Shown here: piece by piece, positions 1 to 9,626 of the stretch
Numbering within the stretch: position 1 is the stretch's first letter
How the letters are laid out: every line of letters starts with the position of its first letter
Assembly (NCBI RefSeq): GCF_030268085.1
Contig: NZ_BSDE01000005.1
Coordinates: forward strand, 186,001 to 250,000
DNA: 64,000 nt
Direction: 5' to 3'
Source of the DNA: Geothrix limicola
Lineage (GTDB): Bacteria; Acidobacteriota; Holophagae; Holophagales; Holophagaceae
Position numbers and translations under genes: made by a program
The notes under the pieces: model-generated
What the model saw: only the letters and a program-made list of their open reading frames with translations
Database searches by the model: none
Told to the model about the DNA's origin: nothing

Positions 1-621
1 GACTACGCCGACTTCGCCATGACCTTCGGCGGCATCGGTAAAGCCAGCGCCACGAGGCTCACGGACGGCGTCCGCCAGCTCGTGGAGATCACCATCGCGG
101 GCGTGGACGACATCCCCATCGACCAGAGCTCGGATCTCTACGCCAACATCCAGAAGGCCTTCCGGACCTACGGCGATCCCTATCAGCCCATCCGCGTGGA
201 TGTCCGCGAGCTGCGCCTGCTGGTGATCAATGCGGGCGTGAAGGTGCTTCCGGACTACCTCTGGGTGAACGTGAAGCCCAAGATCCAGGCCGCCCTCCTG
301 GACGCCTTCGGCTTCGAACGCCGGGATCTGGCCCAGCCCGTCTACCTCAGCGAGGTCATCCAGACCATCCAGGGCGTGGTGGGTGTGGCCTACGTGGACG
401 TGGACGCGCTGGACAGCGTGCCCGAAGGCGTGACCGCCGACGACCTCGCCCAGCTCAGCACCCAGCTCCAGGCCGCGGACCAGCCCCACGCGAGGATCCC
501 CGCCCGCGAGGCCTGGGTCGATCCCACCCAGACCGATCCGGCCAAGCGCATCCGGGCGGCCCAGCTCACGATCCTGAGCCCCGCCGTGCCCGACACCCTG
601 AACCTGAAGGAGCTGACATGA
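1..621 (+). CDS. Putative baseplate assembly protein, C-terminal part (baseplate J-like)
   Basis: The reading frame is open from the first base, so this is the 3' part (206 codons) of a longer gene that starts before the window. The visible part resembles the C-terminal half of the putative baseplate assembly proteins found in contractile injection systems and phage tails: a segment on partially filled beta-strand repeats, then an alternating hydrophobic stretch around VLPDYLWVNVKPKIQAALLD, where these proteins build the baseplate wedge. The stop overlaps the start of the next gene by four bases (ATGA), so the two are translationally coupled. The family call rests on the C-terminal part only and on the neighbours, especially the DUF6519 protein two genes downstream. 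Confidence 0.6.
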   Translation, partial: DYADFAMTFGGIGKASATRLTDGVRQLVEITIAGVDDIPIDQSSDLYANIQKAFRTYGDPYQPIRVDVRELRLLVINAGVKVLPDYLWVNVKPKIQAALLDAFGFERRDLAQPVYLSEVIQTIQGVVGVAYVDVDALDSVPEGVTADDLAQLSTQLQAADQPHARIPAREAWVDPTQTDPAKRIRAAQLTILSPAVPDTLNLKELT

Positions 622-2852
622 GCCCCCTGTACGAGCTGCTGCCGGTCATCCATCAGCGGCGGGACGCCGAGCAGGGCTACCCTCTGAAGCAGCTGATGGC
701 GGTCCTCGACGAGCAGGTGGGCGTGGTCCGGCAGGACATCGCCCAGCTGTACGCCAACTGGTTCATCGAGACCTGCCAGGACTGGGCCGTGCCCTACCTG
801 GGCGATCTGGTGGGCTACGAGCCCGTGCACGAGGCGGGCGAGCCCGGCCCCGTGGATACGCGCGAGGGCCGGCTCCGGAACCGCTTCCTCATTCCGCGCC
901 GGGCCGTGGCCAACGCCGTCCGCGACCGGCGGCGGAAGGGCACCCTCGCCATCCTGGAGGATCTCTCCCGAGACGTGGCGGACTGGCCGGCCCGGGCCGT
1001 GGAGTTCTACAAGCTGCTGGCCTGGAACCAGCACCTGAACCATCAGCGGCTTTGGCGCGGCGGCACCGCCGACCTGCGCCGGGGCGAAGTCCTGGATCTC
1101 GTGGATGGCCCCTTCGACCGGCTGGCCCACACCGTGGACGTGCGGCGCATCGATTCCGGACATGGGATCGGACGGTTCAACATCCCCAGCGTGGGGCTCT
1201 ACGTCTGGCGGCTGGGCTCGTACCCGGTCACGGAAACGCCCGCCTACTGCCTGGAGGAGGTGGGCTCTCAGTGCTACCTCTTCAGCGTGCTGGGCAACGA
1301 CACCCCGCTGTTCAACAAGCCCCAGCCCGAACCGAGTCCCACCCACATCGCGGACGAGCTGAACCTGCCCGTGCCCATCCGGAGGCGGGCCTTCGAAAGC
1401 CCCGTGCTCGTCGATGGCAAGCTCGACCACGTCGAAGCCTCCACGGCCTACTACGCGCCTTCCGCCGAGGATACGAAGAGCCTCGCCATCTGGGCGCCGG
1501 ACTGGCCCAAGAAGGGCGCGCCCCAACCCCTGCCCGCCCCTCTGATCGTGCCGGCGGACCTCACGGACTGGACCTATCGCACCGTCAAAGGCACGGTGGC
1601 CGTGGATCCTGTGCTCGGCCGCATCGTCTTCCCCACGGGGCAGCTGCCCAAGCGGGGCGTGCGCGTCTCGTACCGCTACGGGTTCAGCGCCGACATGGGC
1701 GGCGGCGAGTACCGACGCACCCTTCGGAACCCGCTGGGACACAAGCTCTACCGGGTGGGCGCCAACGAGGACTACACCACCCTGCTGGCGGCCCTCGGCG
1801 CCTGGATGGCCGAGCGGGCGGACCAGCCCACCGCCGTGGTGGAGGTCCAGGAAAGTGGCGTCTACACCGAAAGCCTCAACCTCGACCTGCGGGCGGGCGA
1901 AAGCCTCCAGATCCGCGGGGCTTCCGGCACCAGGCCCGTGCTGCGCCTGCTGGACCTCCAGGCGGACATGCCCGATGCCTTCAGCGTCACCGGGGCCCGG
2001 GGCAGCCGCTTCAGCCTGGACGGCTTCATCGTCACGGGACGCGGGCTGAGGATCTACGGACCCGATCCCTCGACGCCCATTCCCGCGGCAGACGCCGCCA
2101 AGCCAACGGATCCGGGTGATCTCTGCGAAGTGGCCCTCCGCCACTGCACCCTGGTGCCCGGGTGGGGCCTGCAGTGCGACTGCGACCCCAAACACCCCAA
2201 CGAGGCCAGCCTCGAGCTGGACAACACCCAGGCCTGCATCCGCATCGAGCACTGCATCCTCGGCAGCATCTACGTGGTGGCCGACGAGGTGAAGCTGGAT
2301 CCCGTCTCCATCCACATCCGCGACAGCATCGTCGACGCCACCAGCGACGACCGCGTGGCGCTGGGATCCGCCACCCTTCCGGCGGCCTACGCGCGGGTGA
2401 GCTTCATCCGCAGCACGGTCTTCGGCCAGGTCCAGACCCACGCCATCGAACTCGCCGAGAACAGCCTCTTCACGTCCACCGTGAGGGTGGCGCGGCGCCA
2501 GGTGGGATGCATGCGCTTCTGCCACGTGCCCAGCGGTTCGCGCACGCCCCGCCGCTACCATTGCCAGCCCGACCTCGCCATCCAGGCCCTGGGGAAGAAC
2601 CCGCCGCCTGCGGATGTGGCCCTGGCCCGGGAACAGATGGCACCGCGCTTCATGAGCCGCCGCTACGGGCAGCCGGCCTACGGGCAGCTCGCCGAGGGCT
2701 GCGCGCAGGAGCTCCGCCGCGGCGCCGACGACGAATCCGAAATGGGCGCCTTCCATGACCTCTTCCAGCCTCAGCGGGCCGCCAACCTGCGTGTGCGTCT
2801 CGACGAATTCACTCCCGCCGGCATGGAAGCCGGAATCCTCTTCGCCAACTGA
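618..2852 (+). CDS. Tail-type protein of a contractile-injection operon, with a beta-helix region
   Basis: 744 residues. The first ~110 residues (MSPLYELLPVIHQRRDAEQG onward) look like the tail-protein-I type N-terminus seen in contractile-injection loci: a short helical domain describing polypeptides that attach to the baseplate. From about residue 385 to 640 the sequence has the short, regular strand-turn pattern of a right-handed beta-helix (ESGVYTESLNLDLRAGESLQ, then IEHCILGSIYVVADEVKLDP). A beta-helix here would suit a tail spike or a host-contact fibre, which is an inference. The start overlaps the previous stop by four bases, and the next gene follows after 29 bases with an AAGGAG ribosome site, so the three form one operon. 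I do not recognise an enzymatic motif. Confidence 0.55.
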   Translation: MSPLYELLPVIHQRRDAEQGYPLKQLMAVLDEQVGVVRQDIAQLYANWFIETCQDWAVPYLGDLVGYEPVHEAGEPGPVDTREGRLRNRFLIPRRAVANAVRDRRRKGTLAILEDLSRDVADWPARAVEFYKLLAWNQHLNHQRLWRGGTADLRRGEVLDLVDGPFDRLAHTVDVRRIDSGHGIGRFNIPSVGLYVWRLGSYPVTETPAYCLEEVGSQCYLFSVLGNDTPLFNKPQPEPSPTHIADELNLPVPIRRRAFESPVLVDGKLDHVEASTAYYAPSAEDTKSLAIWAPDWPKKGAPQPLPAPLIVPADLTDWTYRTVKGTVAVDPVLGRIVFPTGQLPKRGVRVSYRYGFSADMGGGEYRRTLRNPLGHKLYRVGANEDYTTLLAALGAWMAERADQPTAVVEVQESGVYTESLNLDLRAGESLQIRGASGTRPVLRLLDLQADMPDAFSVTGARGSRFSLDGFIVTGRGLRIYGPDPSTPIPAADAAKPTDPGDLCEVALRHCTLVPGWGLQCDCDPKHPNEASLELDNTQACIRIEHCILGSIYVVADEVKLDPVSIHIRDSIVDATSDDRVALGSATLPAAYARVSFIRSTVFGQVQTHAIELAENSLFTSTVRVARRQVGCMRFCHVPSGSRTPRRYHCQPDLAIQALGKNPPPADVALAREQMAPRFMSRRYGQPAYGQLAEGCAQELRRGADDESEMGAFHDLFQPQRAANLRVRLDEFTPAGMEAGILFAN

Positions 2853-2881
2853 CCCCCTTTGCCAACCGATAAGGAGCATCC

Positions 2882-4342
2882 ATGAAAGGCGATTTTTCGC
2901 GCGTGACCTTCGACCCCACCGAGCACTACACCCGTGTGCTGCTTCAGCAGGGGCGGGTGAGCCTGGATGCGGATTTCAACGAGCAGGCCGCCATCCTCCT
3001 ACACCGGCTCCAGGTGATGACCGCGGACCTGGTGGGGGAAGGCGCCGGGCCGACCAACAACCTCGGCTTCACCATCAGCGCCTCCGCCACCTCCGGGGAC
3101 TTCGGCATCGGCAAGGGGCGGTACTACGTGAACGGCATCCTCGTGGAAAACGACGCCGACTGCTCCTTCCTCGCCCAGCCGGATTATCCCGTGCCCACGG
3201 CCAAGCTCCTGACCGGCGTGACGGGCAACTTCCTCGCCTACCTCGATGTCTGGGAGCGCCACGTCACCGCGCTGGAAGAGCCCGAGATCCGCGAAGTGGC
3301 CCTGGGCGGCCCGGACACGGCCACCCGCGCGGAAGTGGTCTGGCAGGTGAAGCTGTATCCCCTGCCGGGAGTGGCCACGAACACGGGGAAGAACGCGGCC
3401 AGCACGGCGCTCCCGAGCCTTCAACCCGATGCGATGAAGGTGCTGTTCACGAAGGCGGCCTCCCAGGACACGACGGCGAAGGCGGGCAGCCCGGCGGCCT
3501 TCGCGCTGTCCCAGGACCTTCCCATCCCGCTGAGTTACGCGACGCTGCGTGCCCGCGCGAAGCAGAACCCGCCGGACACGGATCCCTGCGCCATCCCGCC
3601 CGCCAGCAGCTACCGCGGGCTTGAGAACCAGCTCTACCGTGTGGAGGTCCACAACGGCGGCCAGCTCAGCGACAAGCCCACCTTCAAGTGGTCCCGCGAA
3701 AACGGCTCGGTGACCTTCCCCATCCTGAAGATCACCGCCGACACCACCAACGCCACCACCACCCTCAGCCTCGCCAACCTGGGCCGGGACCAGAAGCTGG
3801 GCCTCGCCGTGGGCGACTGGGTGGAGATCGTGGATGACACCTACGTCCTGCAGAATCTTGCGGAACCTCTGCTCCAGGTGACCAGTATCTCCCTCGACGA
3901 TCTGTCGGTGACCGTCAGCGGGTTGCGCGCCACGGCCAACCGCGGGGATGATCCCACCCAGCATCCCCTGCTGCGGCGCTGGGACCAGCCGGGCAGCGCC
4001 ACGGACCTCACCAACGGCGCGGTGCCCATCACCCTGGGTTCGGCCACGGTGGACACGGATTGGATCGGCCTCGAGGATGGCGTGCAGATCCTCTTCGAAG
4101 CCCTGGCCCAGACCAACGGCCTCGCCTTCTTCCGCACGGGCGACTACTGGCTGATCCCCGCCCGGGTCGCCACCGGCGACGTGGAATGGCCCCAGTCCGC
4201 CGGAACCGCGAGCGCCCTGCCCCCGCGAGGCGTCGAGCACCAGTACGCCGCCCTGGCCCGGATTTCTGTCGCATCAGGCACCGTCAGCGTCACCAAGGAC
4301 CTGCGACGCTCCTTCGACGTCATTTCCAAGCCCATGCCCTGA
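2882..4342 (+). CDS. DUF6519-type protein of a contractile-injection locus
   Basis: 486 residues. The N-terminus (MKGDFSRVTFDPTEHYTRVL, then QQGRVSLDADFNEQAAI) is the diagnostic opening of the DUF6519 family, which is repeatedly found beside phage-tail-like and extracellular contractile injection genes. Later segments such as ENQLYRVEVHNGG and PTFKWSRENGSVTFP are also typical of that family. No signal peptide or membrane segment is visible. The biochemical role is unknown; a structural tail or fibre-adaptor part is plausible from context. It starts 29 bases after the beta-helix protein behind an AAGGAG site and is the last gene of this operon, because the next gene is 115 bases on and encodes an efflux adaptor. 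Confidence 0.65.
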   Translation: MKGDFSRVTFDPTEHYTRVLLQQGRVSLDADFNEQAAILLHRLQVMTADLVGEGAGPTNNLGFTISASATSGDFGIGKGRYYVNGILVENDADCSFLAQPDYPVPTAKLLTGVTGNFLAYLDVWERHVTALEEPEIREVALGGPDTATRAEVVWQVKLYPLPGVATNTGKNAASTALPSLQPDAMKVLFTKAASQDTTAKAGSPAAFALSQDLPIPLSYATLRARAKQNPPDTDPCAIPPASSYRGLENQLYRVEVHNGGQLSDKPTFKWSRENGSVTFPILKITADTTNATTTLSLANLGRDQKLGLAVGDWVEIVDDTYVLQNLAEPLLQVTSISLDDLSVTVSGLRATANRGDDPTQHPLLRRWDQPGSATDLTNGAVPITLGSATVDTDWIGLEDGVQILFEALAQTNGLAFFRTGDYWLIPARVATGDVEWPQSAGTASALPPRGVEHQYAALARISVASGTVSVTKDLRRSFDVISKPMP

Positions 4343-4457
4343 GCAGCGCCGATCTTATGGCCTAACCTTCGCCCAACCTTCCATTGATCCCGCCGATGGA
4401 ATCGAAGTACCTTGTATCCGTTTCAGCAGGCTGGAATCCGGTACAGGAGATCCACCG

Positions 4458-5621
4458 ATGGACCTTGAGCACGCGCAGAGTGAGGCTGACGTTCCCGCGC
4501 CCAGCACGCGGAAGCGGATGATCCTGATGATCCTCGCCGTTGGCCTGTTCCTGGGGCTGCTGGTCGGGTTCAACGTCTTCAAGGGCATCATGATCGGCCG
4601 GTCCATGGCCGGCGGGGGCGAGCCGCCCCAGGTGGTGAGCGCGGCGCCGGCCAAGGAGGAGGCCTGGCAGCCCGCACTCCGGGCCGTGGGCACGATCCGG
4701 GCGCGGCAGGGCGCGGACCTGGCCTTCGAGGTCGCGGGCGTGGTGGTGAGCATCGATGCGAAGGCCGGCTCCGAGGTGCGCGCCGGCCAGCCCCTGGTGA
4801 GCCTGAACGATGACACCGAAGCGGGCCAGCTGCGCCAGCTCCAGGCCGCGGCCGCCCTGGCCAAGGCCACCCTGCGCCGCGCGAAGGAGCAGTTCGAGGC
4901 CAAGACCATCAGCCCCGCGGATTTCGAATCGGCCGAGGCGGATTTCAAGGCCAAGGAGGCCGCCGTCCAGGCCCAGACCGCCGTGGTGGCCAAGAAGCAC
5001 CTGGTGGCACCCTTCGCGGGCCGCGTGGGTATCGTGAACACGAGCCCCGGCGCCTACCTCAATCCCGGCACGCCGGTCCTCACCTTGCAGCAGCTGGATC
5101 AGGTCTACCTGGACTTCTTCCTGCCCCAGCGCGACGTGGTGAACGTGCGCCTGGGGCAGCGGGTGGATGCGAGCCTGGATGCCTTTCCGGGCCGCACCTT
5201 CAGCGGCAAGGTAAGCGCGGTGAACCCCAAGGTGGAGGGGAACACGCGCAACGTCCAGGTGGAGGCCACCTTCGCCAACCCGGGGCGGCTGCTCGTTCCC
5301 GGCATGTTCGTCAACGCAACCCTCGACGTCGGCACGCGACAGATGCACCTCACCCTGCCCCAGGCCGCCGTGACCTACAACCCGTACGGCGCCATCGTCT
5401 TCGTCGTGAAGGGCGACAAGGCCTCGGGATCCAAGGCCCAGCAAGTCTTCGTCACCACGGGCGAGAGCCGCGGCGACCAGGTGGCCATCCTGAAGGGCCT
5501 GAAGGCGGGCGACCTCGTCGTCACCAGCGGCTCCCTGAAACTGCGGAATGGTACGCCCGTCGTGGTGGACAACAAGGTGCAGCCCGCCAACGACCCAGCC
5601 CCCACACCCCAGGAACAATGA
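4458..5621 (+). CDS. RND efflux periplasmic adaptor (HlyD/AcrA family)
   Basis: 387 residues. It links an inner-membrane RND pump to an outer-membrane channel. One N-terminal membrane anchor is visible (MILMILAVGLFLGLLVGFNV, about residues 17-36), followed by the lipoyl half-motif (GADLAFEVAGVVVSIDAKAG), a coiled-coil hairpin rich in Ala, Lys and Glu (about residues 120-175), the second lipoyl half (KKHLVAPFAGRVGIVNTSPG) and a beta-barrel domain. There is no lipobox, so it is anchored by a transmembrane helix. The start is chosen for an AGGAGAT site seven bases upstream. The pump gene starts 10 bases after the stop, so this is an adaptor-pump operon. No outer-membrane factor gene lies in the window. 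Confidence 0.92.
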   Translation: MDLEHAQSEADVPAPSTRKRMILMILAVGLFLGLLVGFNVFKGIMIGRSMAGGGEPPQVVSAAPAKEEAWQPALRAVGTIRARQGADLAFEVAGVVVSIDAKAGSEVRAGQPLVSLNDDTEAGQLRQLQAAAALAKATLRRAKEQFEAKTISPADFESAEADFKAKEAAVQAQTAVVAKKHLVAPFAGRVGIVNTSPGAYLNPGTPVLTLQQLDQVYLDFFLPQRDVVNVRLGQRVDASLDAFPGRTFSGKVSAVNPKVEGNTRNVQVEATFANPGRLLVPGMFVNATLDVGTRQMHLTLPQAAVTYNPYGAIVFVVKGDKASGSKAQQVFVTTGESRGDQVAILKGLKAGDLVVTSGSLKLRNGTPVVVDNKVQPANDPAPTPQEQ

Positions 5622-5631
5622 GGCTTCGCCC

Positions 5632-8600
5632 ATGACCTTCACGGACGTCTTCATCCGGAAGCCTGTGGTGGCCACGGTGGTGAGCCTGTTCCTCCTCGTG
5701 CTGGGCCTGCGCTCCATCTTCAACCTGCCCGTGAACCAGTACCCCCGCACCGAGCACGCGGTGGTCACCATCACGACCGCCTACTACGGCGCGGATGCGG
5801 ATACGGTGGGCGGCTTCATCACCCAGCCCCTGGAATCCTCCATCGCCCAGGCCCAGGGCATCGACTACCTCTCGTCCTCCAGCCAGAACAGCCAATCCAC
5901 CATCACCGCCACGTTGCGCCTGAACTACAGCGCGAACAAGGCCCTCACCGAGATCACCACGCGCGTGAATGCCGTGAAGAACCAGCTGCCGCCCCAGGCC
6001 CAGCAGCCGGTGATCACCGTGCAGATGAGCGACAACACCGACGCCATGTACATGGGCTTCTACAGCGACGTGCTGCCCACCAACAACATCACGGACTACC
6101 TCGAACGGGTGGTGAAGCCGCGGCTGGATTCCGTGCCCGGCGTGCAGACCGCCGAGATCCTCGGGGCCCGGCAGTTCGCCCTGCGAGCCTGGCTGGATCC
6201 CCGCCGCATGGCCGCCCACGGCATCACAGCCTCCGATGTCACCCAGGCCCTGCAGAACAACAATTTCCTTTCGGCCGTGGGTTCCACCAAGGGCCAGATG
6301 GTGACCGTGGACCTCACGGCCTCCACGGGCCTGCACACCGTCGAGGAATTCAAGCGGTTGGCCATCCGCCAGAGCGGAGGCGCCATCGTTCGACTGGAGG
6401 ACGTGGCCACGGTGGAACTGGGCGCCGACGACTACTCCTTCAACGTCTCCTTCAACGGCCGCCAGTCCGTGTTCATCGGCATCAAGGTGGCCCCCGAGGC
6501 CAACATCCTCGAGGTGGCCAAGCGGGTGCGTGAGAGCTTCCCCGAGATCGAAAAGCAGCTGCCCACGGGGCTCACGGGCGAGATCGTCTACGACGCCACC
6601 AACTTCATCAATACCTCCATCAGCGAGGTGGTGAAGACGCTGCTGGAAGCCCTCGTCATCGTCACCGTGGTGATCTTCCTCTTCCTCGGCACCTTCCGCG
6701 CCGTGGCCGTGCCCGTTATCGCCATGCCGCTATCCCTGGTGGGTACCTTCTTCGTGATGCTGGCCCTGGGCTACTCCATCAACCTGCTCACCCTGTTGGC
6801 GCTGGTGCTGGCCATCGGCCTGGTGGTGGACGACGCCATCATCGTCGTGGAGAACGCGGACCGGCACATGCGCGAAGGCAAGTCGCCCATCCAGGCCTCC
6901 ATCCAGGCGGCCCGCGAGCTGGGCGGGCCCATCCTCGCCATGACCGTGGTGCTCGTCGCCGTCTACGTGCCCATCGGCTTCCAGGGCGGCCTCACGGGCA
7001 GCCTCTTCACGGAATTCGCCTTCACGCTGGCGGGTGCCGTGGCCGTGTCCGGCGTGGTGGCGCTCACCCTCTCGCCCATGATGTGCGGACGCTTCTTCAA
7101 GAAGGAACAGGACAGCGGGGCCTTCGTGAAGTTCATCGACGGCCAGTTCGAGTGGTTCCACGCGCACTACCAGCGGATCCTCGCGAGCACCCTCCGCACC
7201 CACTGGGTGACCGTCGTCCTCGGCCTGCTGCTGCTGGGCGGGACGGTCTTCCTCTTCCGCACGTCCAAATCCGAACTGGCGCCCCAGGAGGACCAGGGCT
7301 TCATCATGTGCCAGATCCAGGGCCCGCCCACCGCCACCGTGCAGCAGATGCAGACCTACGCCGACCAGATCTTCCAGGGGGCCAGCAAGCTTCCGGAATT
7401 CGAGCACATGTTCCAGTTCACCAGCGCCGGATCCGCCTTCGCCGGCCTCATCCTCGTGCCCTGGGACCGCCGCCACCGCAGCGCGGAAGAGGTGATGGCC
7501 GAACTCCAGAAGACCTGGGGTTCCGTGGCCGGGGCCCGCGTCGCCATCTTCCAGCCGCCCTCCCTGCCCGGCGCCTTCGGCCTGCCCGTGGAATTCGTCA
7601 TCAAGACCACGGAACCATTTCCCCGCCTCGATCTGGTAGCCCAGTCCGTGGTGGACAAGGCCCGGACCAGCGGCATGTTCTTCTTCGTCGATTCGGATCT
7701 GAAGATCGACAAGCCCCAGAGCACCGTCGTACTGGACCGCGACATGGTCACCACCCTCGGCCTCACCCAGCAGGACGTGGGCGATGCCCTCGGCGGGGCC
7801 CTCGGCGGCGGCTACGTGAACTACTTCTCCATCGCGGGCCGCTCCTACCGCGTGATCCCCCAGGTGCTGCAGGTGGACCGCCTGAATCCCGACCAGGTGC
7901 TGAACTACTACTTCAAGGCCCCGGACGGCACCGTCCTGCCCGCCTCCACCGTGGCCACGCTCAAGCACGAGGTGGTGCCCCAGTCCATCAAGCGCTTCCA
8001 GCAGCTGAACGCCGCCACCGTATCGGGCGTCTTCGGCCCCTCCTTCTCCCAGGCCGAGGTGCTGGACTTCTTCCGGAAGACCCTGCGGGAGGTCGCCCCC
8101 GCGGGCTATGAGTTCGACTTTTCCGGCGTGTCGCGCCAGTTCGTGCAGGAATCCGGCGGCTTCTTCGTGACTCTGGGATTCGCCATCCTCATCGTGTTCC
8201 TGGCCCTGGCGGCCCAGTTCAACAGCATGCGCGACCCGCTCATCATCCTCGTGTCCGTGCCCATGGCCCTCTTCGGCGCCATGATCTTCATCAACCTCGG
8301 CCTGGCCACCCTGAACATCTACACGCAGGTGGGGCTGGTGACCCTCATGGGCCTCATCAGCAAGCACGGCATCCTCATTGTGCAGTTCGCCAACGAGCTG
8401 CAGCTCAGCGGCAAATCCAAGCTAGAGGCCGTCACCGAAGCCGCCGCCATCCGCCTGCGGCCCATCCTCATGACGACGGCCGCCATGGTGCTCGGCGTCT
8501 TCCCGCTGGTGATCGCCGGCGGGGCCGGCGCCGCCGGGCGGCGGGCCATGGGCCTCGTCATCTTCTCCGGGCTGTCCATCGGCACCCTGTTCACCCTCTT

Positions 8601-8697
8601 CGTCGTGCCCGCCTTCTACCTCGTGCTGGCCTCGGATCGCCGCCTTCACTCTGATGCCCGCCCTGATGCCCATCAGGACGCCCCCTCCGAGGCCTGA
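5632..8697 (+). CDS. RND multidrug efflux permease (HAE1 family)
   Basis: 1021 residues from the ATG at 5632, which lies 10 bases after the adaptor stop. In-frame sequence upstream of it belongs to the adaptor. This is a proton-driven inner-membrane exporter that forms a trimer and expels hydrophobic compounds. The N-terminus MTFTDVFIRKPVVATVVSLF is the classic first membrane helix. The proton-relay helix 4 reads GLVVDDAIIVVEN with the paired Asp, and a second repeat begins near residue 520. The C-terminal helices include LMGLISKHGILIVQFANEL, with the essential Lys-His region in place of helix 10 of AcrB. Length and domain order fit MexF/MexW-type pumps. The substrate cannot be told from sequence. 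Confidence 0.95.
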   Translation: MTFTDVFIRKPVVATVVSLFLLVLGLRSIFNLPVNQYPRTEHAVVTITTAYYGADADTVGGFITQPLESSIAQAQGIDYLSSSSQNSQSTITATLRLNYSANKALTEITTRVNAVKNQLPPQAQQPVITVQMSDNTDAMYMGFYSDVLPTNNITDYLERVVKPRLDSVPGVQTAEILGARQFALRAWLDPRRMAAHGITASDVTQALQNNNFLSAVGSTKGQMVTVDLTASTGLHTVEEFKRLAIRQSGGAIVRLEDVATVELGADDYSFNVSFNGRQSVFIGIKVAPEANILEVAKRVRESFPEIEKQLPTGLTGEIVYDATNFINTSISEVVKTLLEALVIVTVVIFLFLGTFRAVAVPVIAMPLSLVGTFFVMLALGYSINLLTLLALVLAIGLVVDDAIIVVENADRHMREGKSPIQASIQAARELGGPILAMTVVLVAVYVPIGFQGGLTGSLFTEFAFTLAGAVAVSGVVALTLSPMMCGRFFKKEQDSGAFVKFIDGQFEWFHAHYQRILASTLRTHWVTVVLGLLLLGGTVFLFRTSKSELAPQEDQGFIMCQIQGPPTATVQQMQTYADQIFQGASKLPEFEHMFQFTSAGSAFAGLILVPWDRRHRSAEEVMAELQKTWGSVAGARVAIFQPPSLPGAFGLPVEFVIKTTEPFPRLDLVAQSVVDKARTSGMFFFVDSDLKIDKPQSTVVLDRDMVTTLGLTQQDVGDALGGALGGGYVNYFSIAGRSYRVIPQVLQVDRLNPDQVLNYYFKAPDGTVLPASTVATLKHEVVPQSIKRFQQLNAATVSGVFGPSFSQAEVLDFFRKTLREVAPAGYEFDFSGVSRQFVQESGGFFVTLGFAILIVFLALAAQFNSMRDPLIILVSVPMALFGAMIFINLGLATLNIYTQVGLVTLMGLISKHGILIVQFANELQLSGKSKLEAVTEAAAIRLRPILMTTAAMVLGVFPLVIAGGAGAAGRRAMGLVIFSGLSIGTLFTLFVVPAFYLVLASDRRLHSDARPDAHQDAPSEA

Positions 8698-8780
8698 ACG
8701 GAAAACGAGCCTGTCTGAACAGCCGTCCCCGTGCAAAATGGGACAGGTTCAGAGGTGAGCATGTTCGAAGTCGAGGTTGA

Positions 8781-9626
8781 ATGACGCCCATCGCGAGGAT
8801 TCCCGTCCAGATGGTCAGCGGGGAGGAGCGCCGGGAGGCTTCGGATGCGCTCGCCATCGAAGAACCCCTTGAGATCCGCCTGAATCACGTGGGCCCCGAA
8901 GGGTCTGAGCAGCGCGTCCTGTCCATCACCATGCGCACGCCGGGCCACGACGACGAGCTGGCGGCGGGCTTCCTCTTCACCGAAGGCATCCTCCGCGGGG
9001 CCGAGGATCTGCGCGAGGTCCGCCCGCACCGCCCGGACGCGCCCGCGCCAGGCCGGACCAACGTCGTGCAGGTCTCCCTTCACGATCACGTGACCGTCGA
9101 CCTGCAACGCCTGGAACGGAATTTCTACACCACCTCCAGCTGCGGCATCTGCGGCAAGGCCTCCATCGAGGCCCTGCGGGCCCAGAGCCCCTTTCCGCCC
9201 GCCCTGCCGGGCCATCCGCCCTACCTGTCCTCGAGCCTCCTCCACCGGCTGCCCCAGCGCCTGCGCGCAGCGCAGGACGGCTTCGAAGCCACGGGCGGGC
9301 TGCACGCCGCAGCCCTCTTCGACGCCTCCGGGGAACGGCTGCTGCTGCGCGAAGACGTCGGCCGCCACAACGCCGTGGACAAGGTTCTCGGCCGGGCCCT
9401 GCTGGACGGCCTGCTGCCCCTGCGCGCCCACGTGCTCCTCGTCAGCGGGCGGGCCAGCTTCGAACTCGTCCAGAAGGCCTCCATGGCCGGCCTGCCCTGC
9501 CTCGCCGCCGTGGGCGCGCCCTCCAGCCTCGCCGTGGAGCTTGCCCAGGAGGCGGGCATGACCCTCGTGGGCTTCCTGAGGGAAGGCCGGTTCAACGTCT
9601 ACAGCGGAGACTGGCGTGTCGTCTAG
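8781..9626 (+). CDS. fdhD: FdhD, sulfur carrier for formate dehydrogenase-type molybdoenzymes
   Basis: 281 residues. FdhD passes sulfur from a cysteine desulfurase to the molybdenum cofactor of formate dehydrogenase-like enzymes. The conserved motif SSCGICGK places Cys121 and Cys124 exactly where the sulfur-transfer cysteines sit in the family. Further landmarks are HDDELAAGFLFTEGI, TGGLHAAALF, EDVGRHNAVDK and LLVSGRASFELVQKA. The stop overlaps the GTG start of the downstream molybdoenzyme by 11 bases, which fits FdhD acting on that protein. The ATG at 8781 follows 83 bases of spacer after the RND pump, so this is probably a separate transcription unit. Confidence 0.95.
   Translation: MTPIARIPVQMVSGEERREASDALAIEEPLEIRLNHVGPEGSEQRVLSITMRTPGHDDELAAGFLFTEGILRGAEDLREVRPHRPDAPAPGRTNVVQVSLHDHVTVDLQRLERNFYTTSSCGICGKASIEALRAQSPFPPALPGHPPYLSSSLLHRLPQRLRAAQDGFEATGGLHAAALFDASGERLLLREDVGRHNAVDKVLGRALLDGLLPLRAHVLLVSGRASFELVQKASMAGLPCLAAVGAPSSLAVELAQEAGMTLVGFLREGRFNVYSGDWRVV

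Noticed and set aside
390-2879. Long minus-strand open frame (829 codons) opposite the beta-helix protein
   Set aside because: High-GC shadow of the plus-strand gene: Gly/His/Arg-rich, no ribosome site or known motif, and the plus frame has clear family signatures.
6730-8367. Long minus-strand open frame opposite the RND pump
   Set aside because: Composition dominated by His, Gly and Glu from antisense codons; the pump on the plus strand is unmistakable.
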